DNA of 64,000 bases. Source: Protula sp. h YS-2021. Its lineage: Eukaryota > Annelida > Polychaeta > Sabellida > Serpulidae. The notes beneath the pieces were generated by a model that ran no database searches, was not told the DNA's origin, and was given only the letters and a program-made list of their open reading frames with translations. Of the stretch, positions 24,711-36,830 are shown piece after piece; the stretch's first letter is position 1; the number at the start of each line of letters is the position of its first letter. The stretch spans positions 36,560,723-36,624,722 of the forward strand of contig OX457026.1 of the NCBI GenBank assembly GCA_949752745.1. Direction: 5' to 3'. The position numbers and the translations under genes are program-made.

Positions 24711-25479
24711 TATTCCGTCCAGGTAAGCTTTTTGCTTGCATTGATGGTTCTGCGTGCTTCGGCACGCAGCCTTTTATATTCAAGTTTGGTACTATTGTCC
24801 GGGCTGATGTAAAATTGACGCTGAGCTGTTTTCCGCAAGGCTATTGCTTTTTGCAATCGTCGCTAAACCAAGGTTTTTGTTGTTTTTTAGGATTTCCGGA
24901 AGTTTTAGGTATGGTTTTTTCCATGATTGCCTGGATTAGAGCCGGAAAAAATAAAATCGGGTCGTCGTCGTGTGTAAACTGGTTGATTTTAATGGCCTTT
25001 TTACAGAGTTCCTGGAACAGTTACCAATTTGCTTTTTGGAATTTCCACTTTGGTATTCCTTTCTGTTGCTGTGGATCTAGTGGTTTTAATAAAATGGGGA
25101 AGTGGGCGCTGCCATAAGTGTCGTCCAAGACTTCCCATTCAAAATCTAAAAACAAAATTACTAGATGCCATTGCAAGGTCGATAGAGGTTTTTGAACCAG
25201 TGCCAGGGTGTAGGTATGTTGGGGTTTTATCATTGTAAAGTGAGAGGTTGTGGAAATTTTAAAAGTTTTCAATTAGCTTTCCTTTGTGATCGGTGTTTGT
25301 ATTACTCAATAGAGTTCTGTGTGCATTAAAATCACCTACGAATAGGATGGGTTTTGGTATTTGGTTAATCAAATCGTCGATCTCCTCTGGCTTAGGTTTG
25401 GATGGTGGTGGGAGGTATATGTTACAAACAGAAAACGTTTTCTTGATAGTAACAGGAAACAGTTGCTTGTAGATTGGTA

Positions 25480-26066
25480 CAGGGACCCCGCGTTAATTCG
25501 TACTCTTCGGGAGCAAGGAAAAAAAGACGAATTAACCGAAGGTACCAATTAAGCGGGGCTCGAATTCTACATCCTCATGTTTCGCAAACTGTGTGCGCTT
25601 TCGAGCAGGCTCAAATTTGCCGGTTTCAACACCATTGATTGTTTTATTCTTATTTTTTATCCATGATACAAGTATTTTTGGGTATCCCGTACTCCGTCAT
25701 GACATGCGTTCTTGCTTTTGACTCACTCATTCTTTGCTTCAACACTTTGAACTTAAAGTCCATAGCGTAGTCATTGTGTTTTCGTTTTGTTGCCATTTTG
25801 CAAGTTGAATTGTTGAATTGACCAGTGCAATTTATATGCTCGCTCCTGAGCGCGTACACTTTAAACTGTCTGTAGTAAACAAAAGGCACCTTAAGCTATA
25901 GCACGGTACGCGAAGAAACAATGCTTCGGAGTGGTGATGCCATGAAAAGACTGTGTACACAAAGACTGGCAGTTCGCGGAGTTGACCGCGTCAGTCACAA
26001 CACTCGCGCCTGAGCATTTATGCCGGGGACCCAATTAACCGAGGACGAATTAACGCGGGGCGCCTG
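25480..26066. mobile_element. pogo/Tigger-like non-autonomous element, copy 1
   Basis: 587 bp bounded by inverted ends CAGGGACCCCGCGTTAATTC and, in reverse complement, CAGGCGCCCCGCGTTAATTC, flanked by TA on both sides. On the minus strand a short frame encodes MATKRKHNDYAMDFKFKVL...YGIPKNT, a pogo/CENP-B-type helix-turn-helix N terminus. The DDE catalytic part is missing. It interrupts the old LINE, and the LINE at 28276-33676 has the corresponding empty TA site near 31870. Confidence 0.85.
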
Positions 26067-26345
26067 TATTTAATATGAGCTCACTTTGGACAATGTCATT
26101 ACGGATTAAGGTAGATACTCCACCCGAGGCGTGAACATTATTTGAGTTTGTATTGTAGGCTTTTATAACCTGTTAAATTTGGGGGTGTGAGTCAGTGCCG
26201 TATGTTTCTTGGAGGCAAAATATGCATGGATTGTACTGTTGACTCAAGGTCAAAAGATCGATCTGGTTGATCCAAAAACCTCTTATGTTCCAGTGAACTA
26301 TTGCCATTTTACTTGCTATAAGTCCGAGGCCTTTGTGTTGTCACT

Positions 26346-26620
26346 TTAGGTGGTCTCAGGAGTGTTTTTGTTGCCACTTTTCCTTGTTCGGTCTCTATTG
26401 GTTTTTTTCGCTTTCAACAAGGTCTGCCACTGCTCTGGCGTAAGGCCACTGCACACGTCACACATATGTTGTGGCGTACACTGCGGGAAGCCTTCTGTGG
26501 CACGTTCGCGGCATTTAGGGGACGAGCTGTGTGGGCCGAGGTTCGATATTCGGTGTCCACATACTGGCCCCATGTAGTACAACTTCTTCCCCGTCTGCCA
26601 CCTGAAAACTAAGCATAGAT
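26346..26620 (-). pseudogene. short zinc-motif ORF of old LINE, unit 1
   Basis: Encodes a ~79-residue protein with CGH, CRERA, then CDVC and GLTPEQW, ending in a basic KKTNRDRTRKSG tail. The counterpart at 34609-34875 is 88 residues and adds SSCPKC where this copy has SSSPKC, so one Cys is lost here. It may be a minimal ORF1. Function is unknown. Confidence 0.5.
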
Positions 26621-28425
26621 TGCTCTGGGTGAGTTTCAGCTTGTAGTTACACTGGTTTCGTCATGAACAGAAACAGAAACACACCTCCTTATTGCTACAT
26701 AGAGTTTCTGCACCAATACCGATGGTAAGCTTTAACCTGTAGCTACATGGGCGTTGTCATGACCAGACCCCAATGTCACGCGAACCTTGACTGCCATGAC
26801 AAGCCTGCAGACTGTTTGTGGCGTTCCGGGATAGATGTTCGAATTAGCTACGTATCTAGAGCTCTGTAGAACGACAATCTACCGGAAACATGTCCTCTTA
26901 CTGCGGCCTCACCTTCCAATACCTAATGCTCGCAGTAAGTTTGACTGTACGTACACTCCTTTCATCACGCAAGAAACTTCTGGTCGTGCAGAATCGCTGT
27001 CAGGACAAAAGGACCAATGTCCTGTGAGACTTGGAGGAAACTCCTCGTTGTTTACCTGTTAAATCTGTGACTATAGGAGGACATTCCAGGGGTGGGGTGA
27101 AATATGTATTAGATAGGACTATAAGGCAACTTAACCCCATGTTAGTCCGACACCAACTTCATTGCTGTCGCCGTATGAGCGCAGAATAAATCTGCTACCG
27201 TACGGCGTGTCAGCTGTCGTCAATACAAGTCACGTGACGTCGTACAGACCTAGGGAAACCCCGCGGCGCATTCCTTGAGGAATTCCCAAGAAAAACCGCC
27301 CAGAACGTGTCCTGCCGGGCCAAAAAAAACCGTGGACAATGGAGGGGGGTGCTACACGGTCTCGTTTTGCCAGGCAGTAAGCGCCTCAGCCGCGCTGGCC
27401 CTGCCTGTTGGGCTGGGAAAATCCCTTTTACCGGTTACCGTGACCTAGAAACTGTCAGGCGACAAAAACCGCCACAAACAGCGGAAAACCGCAGTTTAGG
27501 TGTGAATCCTGTGGTGGACAGCAGGGTCAGGGTGTGTAAAACGCACTGTCGACACAGGCTGTCCCACCTGAAGGGAGGAGAGTGAGAAAAAAGACATCGT
27601 ACGCAAGGCCCGCCAAAGGTGGCGTGCGAGCTGTCAGACAGCTGCGAAGAAAAAGTCATTCCCAGACTCCCCCGACCCCGGATCACGAAGCATTACGCTG
27701 CGTGGCAACGTAATCCGAGCCTAGCATAGATCCATTGCAGAATAGCTCCGAGCGAGACAATAGCCCATGATTGCCTGGATTAGAGCCGTAAAAAATAAAA
27801 TCGGGTCGTCGTCGTGTGTAAACTGGTTGATTTTAATGGCCTTTTTACAGAGTTCCTGGAACAGTGATCAATCTGCTTTGTGGAATTTCCACTTTGGTAT
27901 TCCTTTCTGTTGCTGTGGATCTAGTGGTTTTAATAAAATGGGGAAGCGGTCGCTGCCATAAGTGTCGTCCAAGACTTCCCATTCAAAATCTAAAAACAAA
28001 ATTACTAGATGCCATTGCAAGGTCGATAGAGGTTTTTGAACCAGTGCCAGGGTGCAGGTATGTTGGGGTTTTATCATTGTAAAGTGAGAGGTTGTGGAAA
28101 TTTTAAAAGTTTTCAATTAGCTTTCCTTTGTGATCGGTGTTTGTATTACTCAATAGAGGGCTGTGTGCATTAAAATCACCTACGAATAGGATGGGTTTTG
28201 GTATTTGGTTAATCAAATCGTCGATCTCCTCTGGCTTAGGTTTGGATGGTGGTGGGAGGTATATGTTACAAACAGATTGATTGATTGATTGGTTTAACGA
28301 CACTAGCAACCCGTTAGGATCATATTGTATCAGTTCTATTGCTATAGGAAGACTCGGTTGAAATTAAAATCAATTAAAATAGACAAAACAAGTAATATAT
28401 ACGTCTAAAATCAACTAAATTCAAT

Positions 28426-31400
28426 TTAAATCTTGTTGTACAAGTGTATTTCTTTCAGAAAAGAAATAATTTTGCTTGGTGCTACCTTTGTAAACAGGTC
28501 TTTCATGGAATTCACACTCTGGTAGCGTAAACGAATGTTCTGAAAGTCTATGCAATTGAGTAGAATATGTTTTGCAGTTAAACGTTCTTGACAACCAATA
28601 CATTGTGGAGGAGCATCGCCTCTCAAAAGATATCCGTGGGTGATGTATGTGTGTCCGATTCGAACTCTATGCATAACCGTTGTGTCGTGAATACTGCCAA
28701 GAGCTAGGTGTTTTTGTCCAACTGTTGGTTGGATTTGAAAGAGTTTGTTATTTCTTTGTTCGTTCCATTTTTGTTGCCAAAGGTTTTTTACATAACTTGC
28801 AATATGGGGTTTAAAATCGGAGTATGGCATGAGAAGGTCGGATATGTCGTAGTTTAGCGCCTCTTTTGCTGCCTGGTCCGCAGCTTCATTACCTGGTATG
28901 CCCACGTGGCTTGGCACCCAGCAAAATACTAGGGATTTGCCTTGTTTGACTGCCCTTTCGTAACGTTCTATTAGGTCTAGAATCATTGTGTTCGACACTT
29001 GCAGATTTTCTAGTGACTGTAAGACCGATAAGGAATCGACACAGATAACGAATTTTTTGTACCTACTAATCTTGACAATTTCCATGGCTAGTTGGAGTGC
29101 ACGAACCTCCGCGGAAAAGCTGGAGGAGCCGTTTGGTAATCTTGTTTTAAGGGTATTTGATTTTGTAACTATTGAGGCAGCAACTTGCTTATCGAGTTTA
29201 GATCCGTCCGTGTATATGAAATAATGGTGAGGGTAGGTTTCCTTTATCTCAGCAAACCTAACTTTGAATTCTTCAGCATTTGTTGTGTCTTTGGAAAAGT
29301 TTGTCAGAGTTTTGTTTATGGTTGGCCTTTGTATTTTCCATGTTGGGTATTTTGAAACTTTCAAGTTTGCAATTTGCTCAACTTTGATTCCAGCATTATT
29401 AAGGTGGTTCCGGATTCTAGTGCCAAAGGGTACGATAACCCTAGGGCGTGTGCTTAAGATTTCTGAATGGTCTTTTTCGAACACTGCCTTATGGGTGGGG
29501 TTTTCTTTGTTTGCGTATAGTTTAACAACATATTGCACTGACAGTTTGATTCGTTGGATATCTAGTCGTTGTTCATTAGATTCAACCTGGGGGCTTTCCG
29601 CAGGTGACGTTCTGAAGGCGTTACGGCAGAGGCGAAGGCCTTGATTTTGTATTGGGTTCAACATCTTCCAGTACGAAGGCCTGGCTGATCCGTAGACGAT
29701 GCTACCAAAATCTATTCTAGATCTTATTAATGATCTATACAGTTTTAATTTAGTACTGGTATCTGCTCCCCAGTCTTGAGCGGAGACGACTCGCAGCAGA
29801 TTGAGTGCCTTTTGGCATTTCCTCTTCAGCTCTTTTATGTGGGGAATAAAATTTAGCATCGAGTCCAGAATTAGACCGAGGAATTTGTTTTCCTTTACTA
29901 CAGGTATCTGAGTGTTTGATAAGTATAAAATGGGATCGTCGTGTGGCTTTCGCTTGTTGCAAAAGTGCATACAAACTGTTTTGGTTTGCGAAAACTTGAA
30001 ACCATTTTGGTCAGCCCATTTTTGAAGCGAGTTTATATTTTGCTGGAGGCGACGCTCGATAAGATTCATATTCTTGCCCCTGGCAGACATTGCAAAGTCG
30101 TCTACAAACAGTGAGCTGTCTATTCCCTGTTTAGTTGCGCCTTTGATACTATTGATTTTGATTAGAAACAACAGAATTGATAGAATACAGCCTTGAGGAT
30201 AGCCCTCTTCTTGCTCAAAATAATCCGAGAAAATGGAACCGAGACGGACTTTAAACCGCCTGTCATTTAAAAACGCTTGAATGAATTCAGGAAGGCGACC
30301 TCGTACACCAAGGTCGCAGAGATCTTGCATGACCCCGTGTTTCCAAGCCGTGTCGTAGGCTTTTTCTAAATCGAAGAAAACAGTGACGACATGTTCGTTA
30401 TTGATAAAACCTTCTCTTATAAATGATTCGAGTCTAACCAGGTGATCTATGGTACTTCTTTCTTTTCTAAAGCCGCTTTGGATGTCAGTAAGCAGATGGT
30501 TTTTCTCTAGATACCAAATTAGTCTTGCGGCTATCATTCGCTCTAGTGTTTTGCACAAGGAACTTGTCAGGGGTATTGGGCGATAATTTTGGGGATTAGT
30601 AGAATCCTTATTAGGTTTTGGGATTGGTATGATAGTGGCTTCTTTCCATATTTCAGGAAAGTGTCCTGTGGTCCAGACTTGGTTGAGTAGTTCTAAGAGG
30701 ACTTCAAGAGTTTCCTCAGGTAGGTGTTTTAGAACCTGGTAGTGCAGGTCTTCTGGTCCGGCCGCTGTGTCATGTGAGTTGTGTATAGCGTCTTTTAACT
30801 CCGCTGAGGTAAAGGTGCTATTATACTGTTCCAAATTATTTGAGGTGAAGTCTATTGGTATTTGTTCTTTAATTTCTTTTATTTGACGGAACGCAAGAGA
30901 GTAAATTTTCAGATGAAGAATTGAACTGAAAGGTTCTACCAAAGGTATTTGCTATTTCGTCGGGTTTTGTGATAGTTTGGTTGTTTGTAGTGAGGTGGTT
31001 TATGGGTTTTGAGAAGTTTTTACCAGATATTTTTAGAATTATCTCCCATACTTTTTTGGTTGAATTGTTTTTGTTCAATTTGGAGATATATTCCGCCCAG
31101 GTTTGCTTTTTGCTTGTTTTGATGGTTCTGCGTGGTTCGGCACGTAGCCTTTTGTATTCAAGTTTGGTACTATTGTCCGGGCTGATGTAGAATTGGCGGA
31201 GAGCTGTTTTCCGCATGGCTATTGCTTTTTTGCAATCGTCGTTAAACCGAGGTTTTTGTTGTTTTTTAGGATTTCCGGAAGTTTTAGGTATGGTTTTTTC
31301 CATGATTGCCTGGATTAGAGCCGTAAAAAATAAAATCGGGTCGTCGTCATGTGTAAACTGGTTCATTTTAATGGCCTTTTTGCAGAGTTCCTGGAACAGT

Positions 31401-32098
31401 AACCAATCTGCTTTGTGGAATTTCCACTTTGGTAATCCTTTTTGTTGCTGTGGATCTAGTGGTTTTAATAAAATGGGGAAGTGGTCGCTGCCATAAGTGT
31501 CGTCCAAGACTTCCCATTTAAAATCTAAAAACAAATTACTAGATGCCATTGTAAGGTCGATTGAGGTTTTTGAACCAGTGCCAGGATGTAGGTATGTAGG
31601 AGATTTATCGTTGTAAAGTGAGAGATTGTGGAAATTTAGCAGGTTTTCAATTAGTTTGCCTTTGTGGTCGGTGCTTGTATTACCCCATAGGTCGCTATAT
31701 GCATTGAAGTCGCCTAAAAACAGAATAGGTTTTGGTATTTGGCAAATCAAGTCGTTGAGTTCTTCCGGTTGAGGTTTGGAGGGTGGAGGTAGGTATATGT
31801 TACAAATGGAAGAAGTTTTCTTCATTGTAACACGAACTGCTGTTGCTTGCAGGTTTGTATTTAATTTGAGTTCACTTTGAATAACGTTGTTTCGGATTAA
31901 GGTAGTGATTCCGCCCGAGGCGCGGTTGTTATTGGCGTTCTTGTTATAGGAAGTGTAACCGATTAAATTTGGTGGGTAGATATCAGTACCGTATGTTTCT
32001 TGGAGGCAAAAGATAGACGGGTTATATTGTTGGCTCATAGTTAAAAGATCTATCTGGTTGGTCCAAAAACCTCTTATGTTCCAGTGGACTACTGCCAT
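28426..32098 (-). pseudogene. LINE ORF2: endonuclease-reverse transcriptase-RNase H, one frameshift
   Basis: The 32098-30869 part (409 residues) is an APE endonuclease: HWNIRGF, CLQETYG, LFLGDFNA and GSDHFPI. The 30942-28426 part carries reverse transcriptase with FFDLEKAYDT and the catalytic box FVDDF (about residue 280 of the open stretch). It also has RNase H with YTDGSK, SAEVRAL, VDSLSVL and NEAADQAAKEA, and a terminal C..C..H..C motif (CIGC...HILLNC). The two frames overlap at 30869-30942, and a single small indel near 30905 separates them. Endonuclease and polymerase key residues all look intact. Confidence 0.9.
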
Positions 32099-32188
32099 TT
32101 TACTTACTATAGGTCCGGGACCTTTGTATTGTTACTTTAGGTGGTCTTAATTGTGTTTTTACTGCCGCTTTGTCTTGCTCTGCCTCTG

Positions 32189-33520
32189 CTACCTTTTTGG
32201 GGGAGTGGATGGTTGTTTTTCTGGGGTTTTGGCTAGGTTACCCCCTTCGTTCGCATCCTCAAGTACCGAGTACCGTTTTCCCACAAATTCTAAATTGAGT
32301 GGAAAATTTGGGTGACTCTGGTACTTCTCCCTTGCTTGGCGAGCCCGTGGAGGTTTCGGTTGGAGCGGCAATGTTTGTAGAGACGACTTCCTCTCATCGG
32401 TAGTAACTTTCTTCGATAGAGGTTGTGGCGGTGAGCAGCCTTCAACCGCGTCGTTCGTTTCCATAAGCGCATCGTATTTGACTTCTTTTAAAGTCTGTTG
32501 TATCCTTTTTTGACCTTGTCTGCCTTGTCTTTGAGCCTCTTCCTCGTTCCGTTATCCAGAGGGGAGGAAGGGCTTGTGTAAGTTTTCGGTCTTGTGCTCG
32601 GCGATGGAGTTTTCGGCGAGCTTCCTGTGCAAGTTTGTGTCGCAATTGTTGGTTTTGTCGGTTTTGATTGCGGTGTTGTCGGTTTTTTGGCCTGCGGTAG
32701 GGTGCCCTGCAGGTCTCCGACCCAGGAGATGGCGGTTTGGCAGCCCGTACTCACTGTTGTTAGTTTAGTTTTGACAGCAGCGGCGTAGTTTCGTGCGCAA
32801 TCTCCCTCAGCGATTTTGCGGGCCTCGGTGTATGTTACACCCCTTTCTGCTTTTATCTGCTGGACTTTCTTTTCTTTTGTCCACTTTGGGCAGTTTCTAG
32901 ATGAGGCCGCATGGGCACCTTGGCAGTTGGCGCATTTTTCAACAGGTGATTTGCAGCTGTTTGTAGAGTGGCCTATTTCGGCACATCGCGAACAAGTAGC
33001 TTGTTGTTTGCAAATAGTGCTGCTGTGCCCATATCGCTGGCAGTTGTAGCACCGCAGCGGGTTTGGGATGTATGTTTTCCTTCCAGACTCAGGTGACCAA
33101 CTTTTATTTTTGGTGGCAGCGAGGACCTTTGAAAGGTGAGCATATAGGTACCTCTTTTCCCCATAGCTCTGGCTGCAACAACACCTTGGTCTGCTAGTCC
33201 CTCGACCATTTCTTCCTCTGAACAGTATATCAGTTCTGCGTCTGCCACTACGCCCTTCGATACGTTAAGGCTTTTGTGTGGTGCGCATTTTACTGTGTGA
33301 CCGACAAATTGGTTCACATTGCAGAGGCTATTGCTCTGTTTAGCGGTTGCAACCCGAACCAGATCGCATTCGTTTCACTGTGTACTTTGAACCAATGATG
33401 GCCGTAAGCTGTTTCTCGATCGCGAAAGGCGAGAGTTTCAACGGGCCGTTTATTCCAGATACAATAATAAACTCCGGAAAAGTCATCGGAGGCGATTCAA
33501 TTTGTATATGGGGCCGTTTT
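32189..33520 (-). pseudogene. LINE ORF1 (gag-like) with three CCHC-type knuckles, broken
   Basis: Several frames must be joined. The N-terminal part near 33500-33350 has VSGINGPLKLSPFAIEK and is cut by a stop near 33340. The stretch 33317-33080 carries PHKSLNVSKGVV and LTFQ. After a frameshift come knuckles CYNCQRYGHSSTIC, CSRCAEIGHSTNSC and CANCQGAHAASSRNC (about 33060-32890). A Pro/Thr/Lys-rich C-terminal part follows to 32189, with further frame changes near 32640 and 32460. Nucleic-acid binding is the family role. Confidence 0.8.
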
Positions 33521-33735
33521 TGCGGCGTTTTCGAGTCATGTCTTTTCCATATTTTATTAATAAATTTTCGTCAGGTCTGCCGGCCCCCGGCCTTACTTCG
33601 ACCGACCTTTTGGCAGCGGGAATTCCGCATGGGGCTAGGTCACCTGATATACTCGACTAGGCGCGGCGGTATTCCTGTTACAAACAGAAAACGTTTTCTT
33701 GATAGTAACACGAACCAGTTGCTTGTAGATTGGTA

Positions 33736-34320
33736 CAGGGACCCCGCGTTAATTCGTACTCTTCGGGAGCAAGGAAAAAAGTACGAATTAACCGAAGGTA
33801 CCAATTAAGCGGGGCTCGAATTCTACATCCTCATGTTTCGCAAACTGTGTGCGCTTTCGAGCAGGCTCAAATTTGCCAGTTTCAACACCATTGATTGTTT
33901 TATTCTTATTTTTTATCCATGATACAAGTATTTTTGGGTATCCCGTACTCCGTCATGACATGCGTTCTTGCTTTTGACTCACTCATTCTTTGCTTCAACA
34001 CTCTGAACTTAAAGTCCATAGCGTAGTCATTGTGTTTTCGTTTTGTTGCCATTTTGCAAGTTGAATTGTTGAATTGACCAGTGCAATTTATATGCTCGCT
34101 CCTGAGCGCGTACACTTTAAATTGTCTGTAGTAAACAAAAGGCACCTTAAGCTATAGCACGGTACGCGAAGAAACAATGCTTCGGAGTGGTGATGCCATG
34201 AAAAAACCGTACATAAAGACTGGCAGTTCGCGGAGTTCACCGTGTCAGTCACAACACTCGCGCCTGAGCATTTATGCCGGGGACCCAATTAACCGAGGAC
34301 GAATTAACGCGGGGCGCCTG
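33736..34320. mobile_element. pogo/Tigger-like element, copy 2 (duplicate of copy 1)
   Basis: Same ends, same TA flanks and same internal helix-turn-helix frame (minus, 34049-33906) as the copy at 25480-26066. It is a product of the segmental duplication, not an independent insertion. Confidence 0.85.
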
Positions 34321-34608
34321 TATTTAATATGAGCTCACTTTGGACAATGTCATTACGGATTAAGGTAGATACTCCACCCGAGGCGTGAACATTATTTGAG
34401 TTTGTATTATAGGCTTTGTATAGTTGTATAACCTGTTAAATTTGGGGGTGTGAGTCAGTGCCGTATGTTTCTTGGAGGCAAAATATGCATGGATTGTACT
34501 GTTGACTCAAGGTCAAAAGATCGATCTGGTTGATCCAAAAACCTCTTATGTTCCAGTGAACTATTGCCATTTTACTTGCTATAAGTCCGAGGCCTTTGTG
34601 TTGTCACT

Positions 34609-34875
34609 TTAGGTGGTCTCAGGAGTGTTTTTGTTGCCACTTTTCCTTGTTCGGTCTCCATTGGTTTTTTTCGCTTTCAACAAGGCCTGCCACTGCTCTG
34701 GCGTAAGGCCACTGCACACGTCACACGTATGTTGTGGCGTACACTGCGGGAAGCCTTCTGTGGCACGTTCGCGGCATTTAGGGCACGAGCTGTGTGGGCC
34801 GAGGTTCGACATTCGGTGTCCACATACTGGCCCCACGTAGTACAACTTCTTCCCCGTCTGCCACCTGAAAACCAA
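34609..34875 (-). pseudogene. short zinc-motif ORF of old LINE, unit 2
   Basis: An 88-residue frame with VCGHR, SSCPKCRERA and CDVCSGLTPEQW, probably two C2H2/C4-type zinc motifs, followed by a Lys/Arg-rich tail. It is the more complete of the two duplicates. It is not similar to the CCHC ORF1 of the young LINE. Confidence 0.5.
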
Positions 34876-36732
34876 TCATAGATTGCTCTGGGTGAGTTTC
34901 AGCTTGTAGTTACACTGGTTTCGTCATGAACAGAAACAGAAACACACCTCCTTATTGCTACATAGAGTTTCTGCACCAATACCGATGGTAAGCTTTAACC
35001 TGTAGCTACATTGGCGTTGTCATGACCAGACCCCAATGTCACGCGAACCTTGACTGCCATGACAAGCCTGCAGACTGTTTGTGGCGTTCCGGGATAGATG
35101 TTCGAATTAGCTACGTGTCTAGAGCTCTGTAGAACGACAATCTACCGGAAACATGTCCTCTTACTGCGGCCTCACCTTCCAATACCTAATGCTCGCAGTA
35201 CGATTGACTGTACGTACACTCCTTTCATCACGCAAGAAACTTCTGGTCGTGCAGAATCGCTGTCAGGACAAAAGGACCAATGTCCTGTGAGACTTGGAGG
35301 AAACTCCTCGTTGTTTACCTGTTAAATCTGTGACTATAGGAGGACGTTCCAAGGGTGGGGTGAAATATGTATTAGATAGGACTATAAGGCAACTTAACCC
35401 CATGTTAGTCCGACACCAACTTCATTGCTGTCGCCGTATGAGCGCAGAATAAATCTGCTACCGTACGGCGTGTCAGCTGTCGTCAATACAAGTCACGTGA
35501 CGTCGTACAGACCTAGGGAAACCCCAAGGGAGACCTGAGGAATTCCCAAGAAAAACCGCCCAGAACGTGTCCTGCCGGGCCAAAAAAAACCGTGGACAGT
35601 GGAGGGGGGGGGGGGTGCTACACGGCCTCGTTTTGCCAGGCAGTAAGCGCCTCAGCCGCGCTGGCCCTGCCTGTTGGGCTGGGAAAATCCCTTTTACCGG
35701 TTACCGTGACCTAGAAACTGTCAGGCGACAAAAACCGCCACAAACAGCGGAAAACCGCAGTCAAGGTGTGAATCCTGTGGTGGACAGCAGGGTCAGGGTG
35801 TGTAAAACGCACTGCCGACACAGGCTGTCCCACCTGAAGGGAGGAGAGTGAGAAAAAAGACATCGTACGCAAGGCCCGCCAAAGGTGGCGTGCGAGCTGT
35901 CAGACAGCTGCGAAGAAAAAGTCATTCCCAGACTCCCCCGACCCCGGATCACGAAGCATTACGCTGCCTGGCAACGTAATCCGAGCCTAGCATAGCTCCA
36001 TTGCAGAATAGCTCCGAGCGAGACAATAGCCCCGTATAAGCAAACACTGGATCTCTCGGGCTCCTGAGCACAAAGTGTCGAATTATGCAACAGCCACAGC
36101 AAGAAACCTAGGTTGCCGGCTGCCAAACGAAGCAAAAAACTTAATTTGTAAAGTGTGTTGAACAATCCGGTAAGAATATCGGAAAATCTCGCGTAAAAAC
36201 GAAAAAAGATATACTAATTAGAAAGTGCTTCTGAATTTTTACGCGCAAAAATTAATGTGACGTCACCTCTTTTGTTGTAGTTTAACCTAATCTTATTGGA
36301 AAGAGAAATAAACAAAAGAAACACGTGGAAGTTGTTTCATTGGTTTTATTTGCGCACCGAAGTACATGTGCACTTCGTTTTATCAACTTGGCAGCATTGC
36401 TGGGTTCAATTAGCTCCAAAATACATTAAAATTGCAATTATCAATTCGAGTTGTTGCAATATGTGCCAAGCCTGAGTTACAAAATTTATTGGTTGATCCA
36501 TCCGGAGTCACAAAATTAGGAACATTGTTGGAAACTTCGCAAACCGCAACATACTGGACTTTCGTGGAATGGCGCACAGTATTCAGTTTTGAAAGATGTG
36601 GACTATGAACTTGCAGGTTTTACTCGATATATCGATGTAAAGAGTAAACATATTGTTGGACAGAAATAAAACATTTCGCTGTACATTTTCTTTTCATTTT
36701 CTTGTAACGTTGAAAATTGGAAATATTCTGCT

Positions 36733-36830
36733 TGGGGGTGGGGGGTATGGTCCTAGGGGGTGGCTATGGTCTGGGGGGGGGGGGGGGTATCATCCGGGGG
36801 GTATTGTACCGGGGATATGGTCCGGAACCC
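36733..36830 (+). other. G-rich tract, G-quadruplex potential
   Basis: Successive G runs (GGGGGTGGGGGG, AGGGGGTGG, a run of about 15 G, GGGGGG, GGGG) separated by short loops. The motif TATGGTC(C/T) recurs between runs. Confidence 0.8.

Larger units (their letters stand above)
24711..27764 (-). mobile_element. old LINE copy (unit 1), carrying a DNA element
   Basis: Sequence from 24711 matches the endonuclease part of the intact LINE at 28276-33676 (about 31090 onward) on the minus strand, with many substitutions. It is interrupted at 25480-26066 by a pogo-like element. Beyond 26340 it holds a short zinc-motif ORF and a ~1.1-kb GC-richer stretch, possibly the 5' part of the old LINE. The 3' half (reverse transcriptase) is absent; satellite abuts it at about 24710. 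Confidence 0.75.
24921..27764. repeat. segmental duplication, unit 1 (~2.84 kb)
   Basis: The unit starting CCATGATTGCCTGG at 24921 restarts at 27765, directly after AGACAATAGC. The second unit, once the LINE insertion is removed, ends at the same AGACAATAGC at 36030. Unit 1 keeps the uninterrupted GTTACAAACAGAAAACG site at 25424. Confidence 0.92.
28276..33676 (-). mobile_element. I/Nimb-like non-LTR retrotransposon, full length, near intact
   Basis: A 5.4-kb element on the minus strand flanked by the 11-bp target-site duplication GTTACAAACAG (28265-28275 and 33677-33687). Order: 5' end near 33676, gag-like ORF1 with CCHC knuckles, APE-type endonuclease, reverse transcriptase, RNase H, then a 3' end in a CAAT repeat (ATTGATTGATTG on plus at 28276). 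The ORF1 + EN-RT-RNase H layout fits the I superfamily. ORF1 has several breaks and ORF2 one frameshift, so this copy is probably inactive but young. Insertion post-dates the segmental duplication. Confidence 0.92.
27765..36030. repeat. segmental duplication, unit 2, split by a LINE insertion
   Basis: Positions 27765-28275 and 33677-36030 together repeat unit 1 nearly base for base. They include the old LINE part, a pogo-like element at 33736-34320, the zinc-motif ORF at 34609-34875 and the GC-rich end. The interruption at 28276-33676 is the young LINE. Identity to unit 1 looks high outside small indels. Confidence 0.92.

Noticed and set aside
27307..27585. Plus-strand 92-codon frame, repeated at 35567
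   Set aside because: Present twice only because of the segmental duplication; no family signature and likely LINE 5' region.
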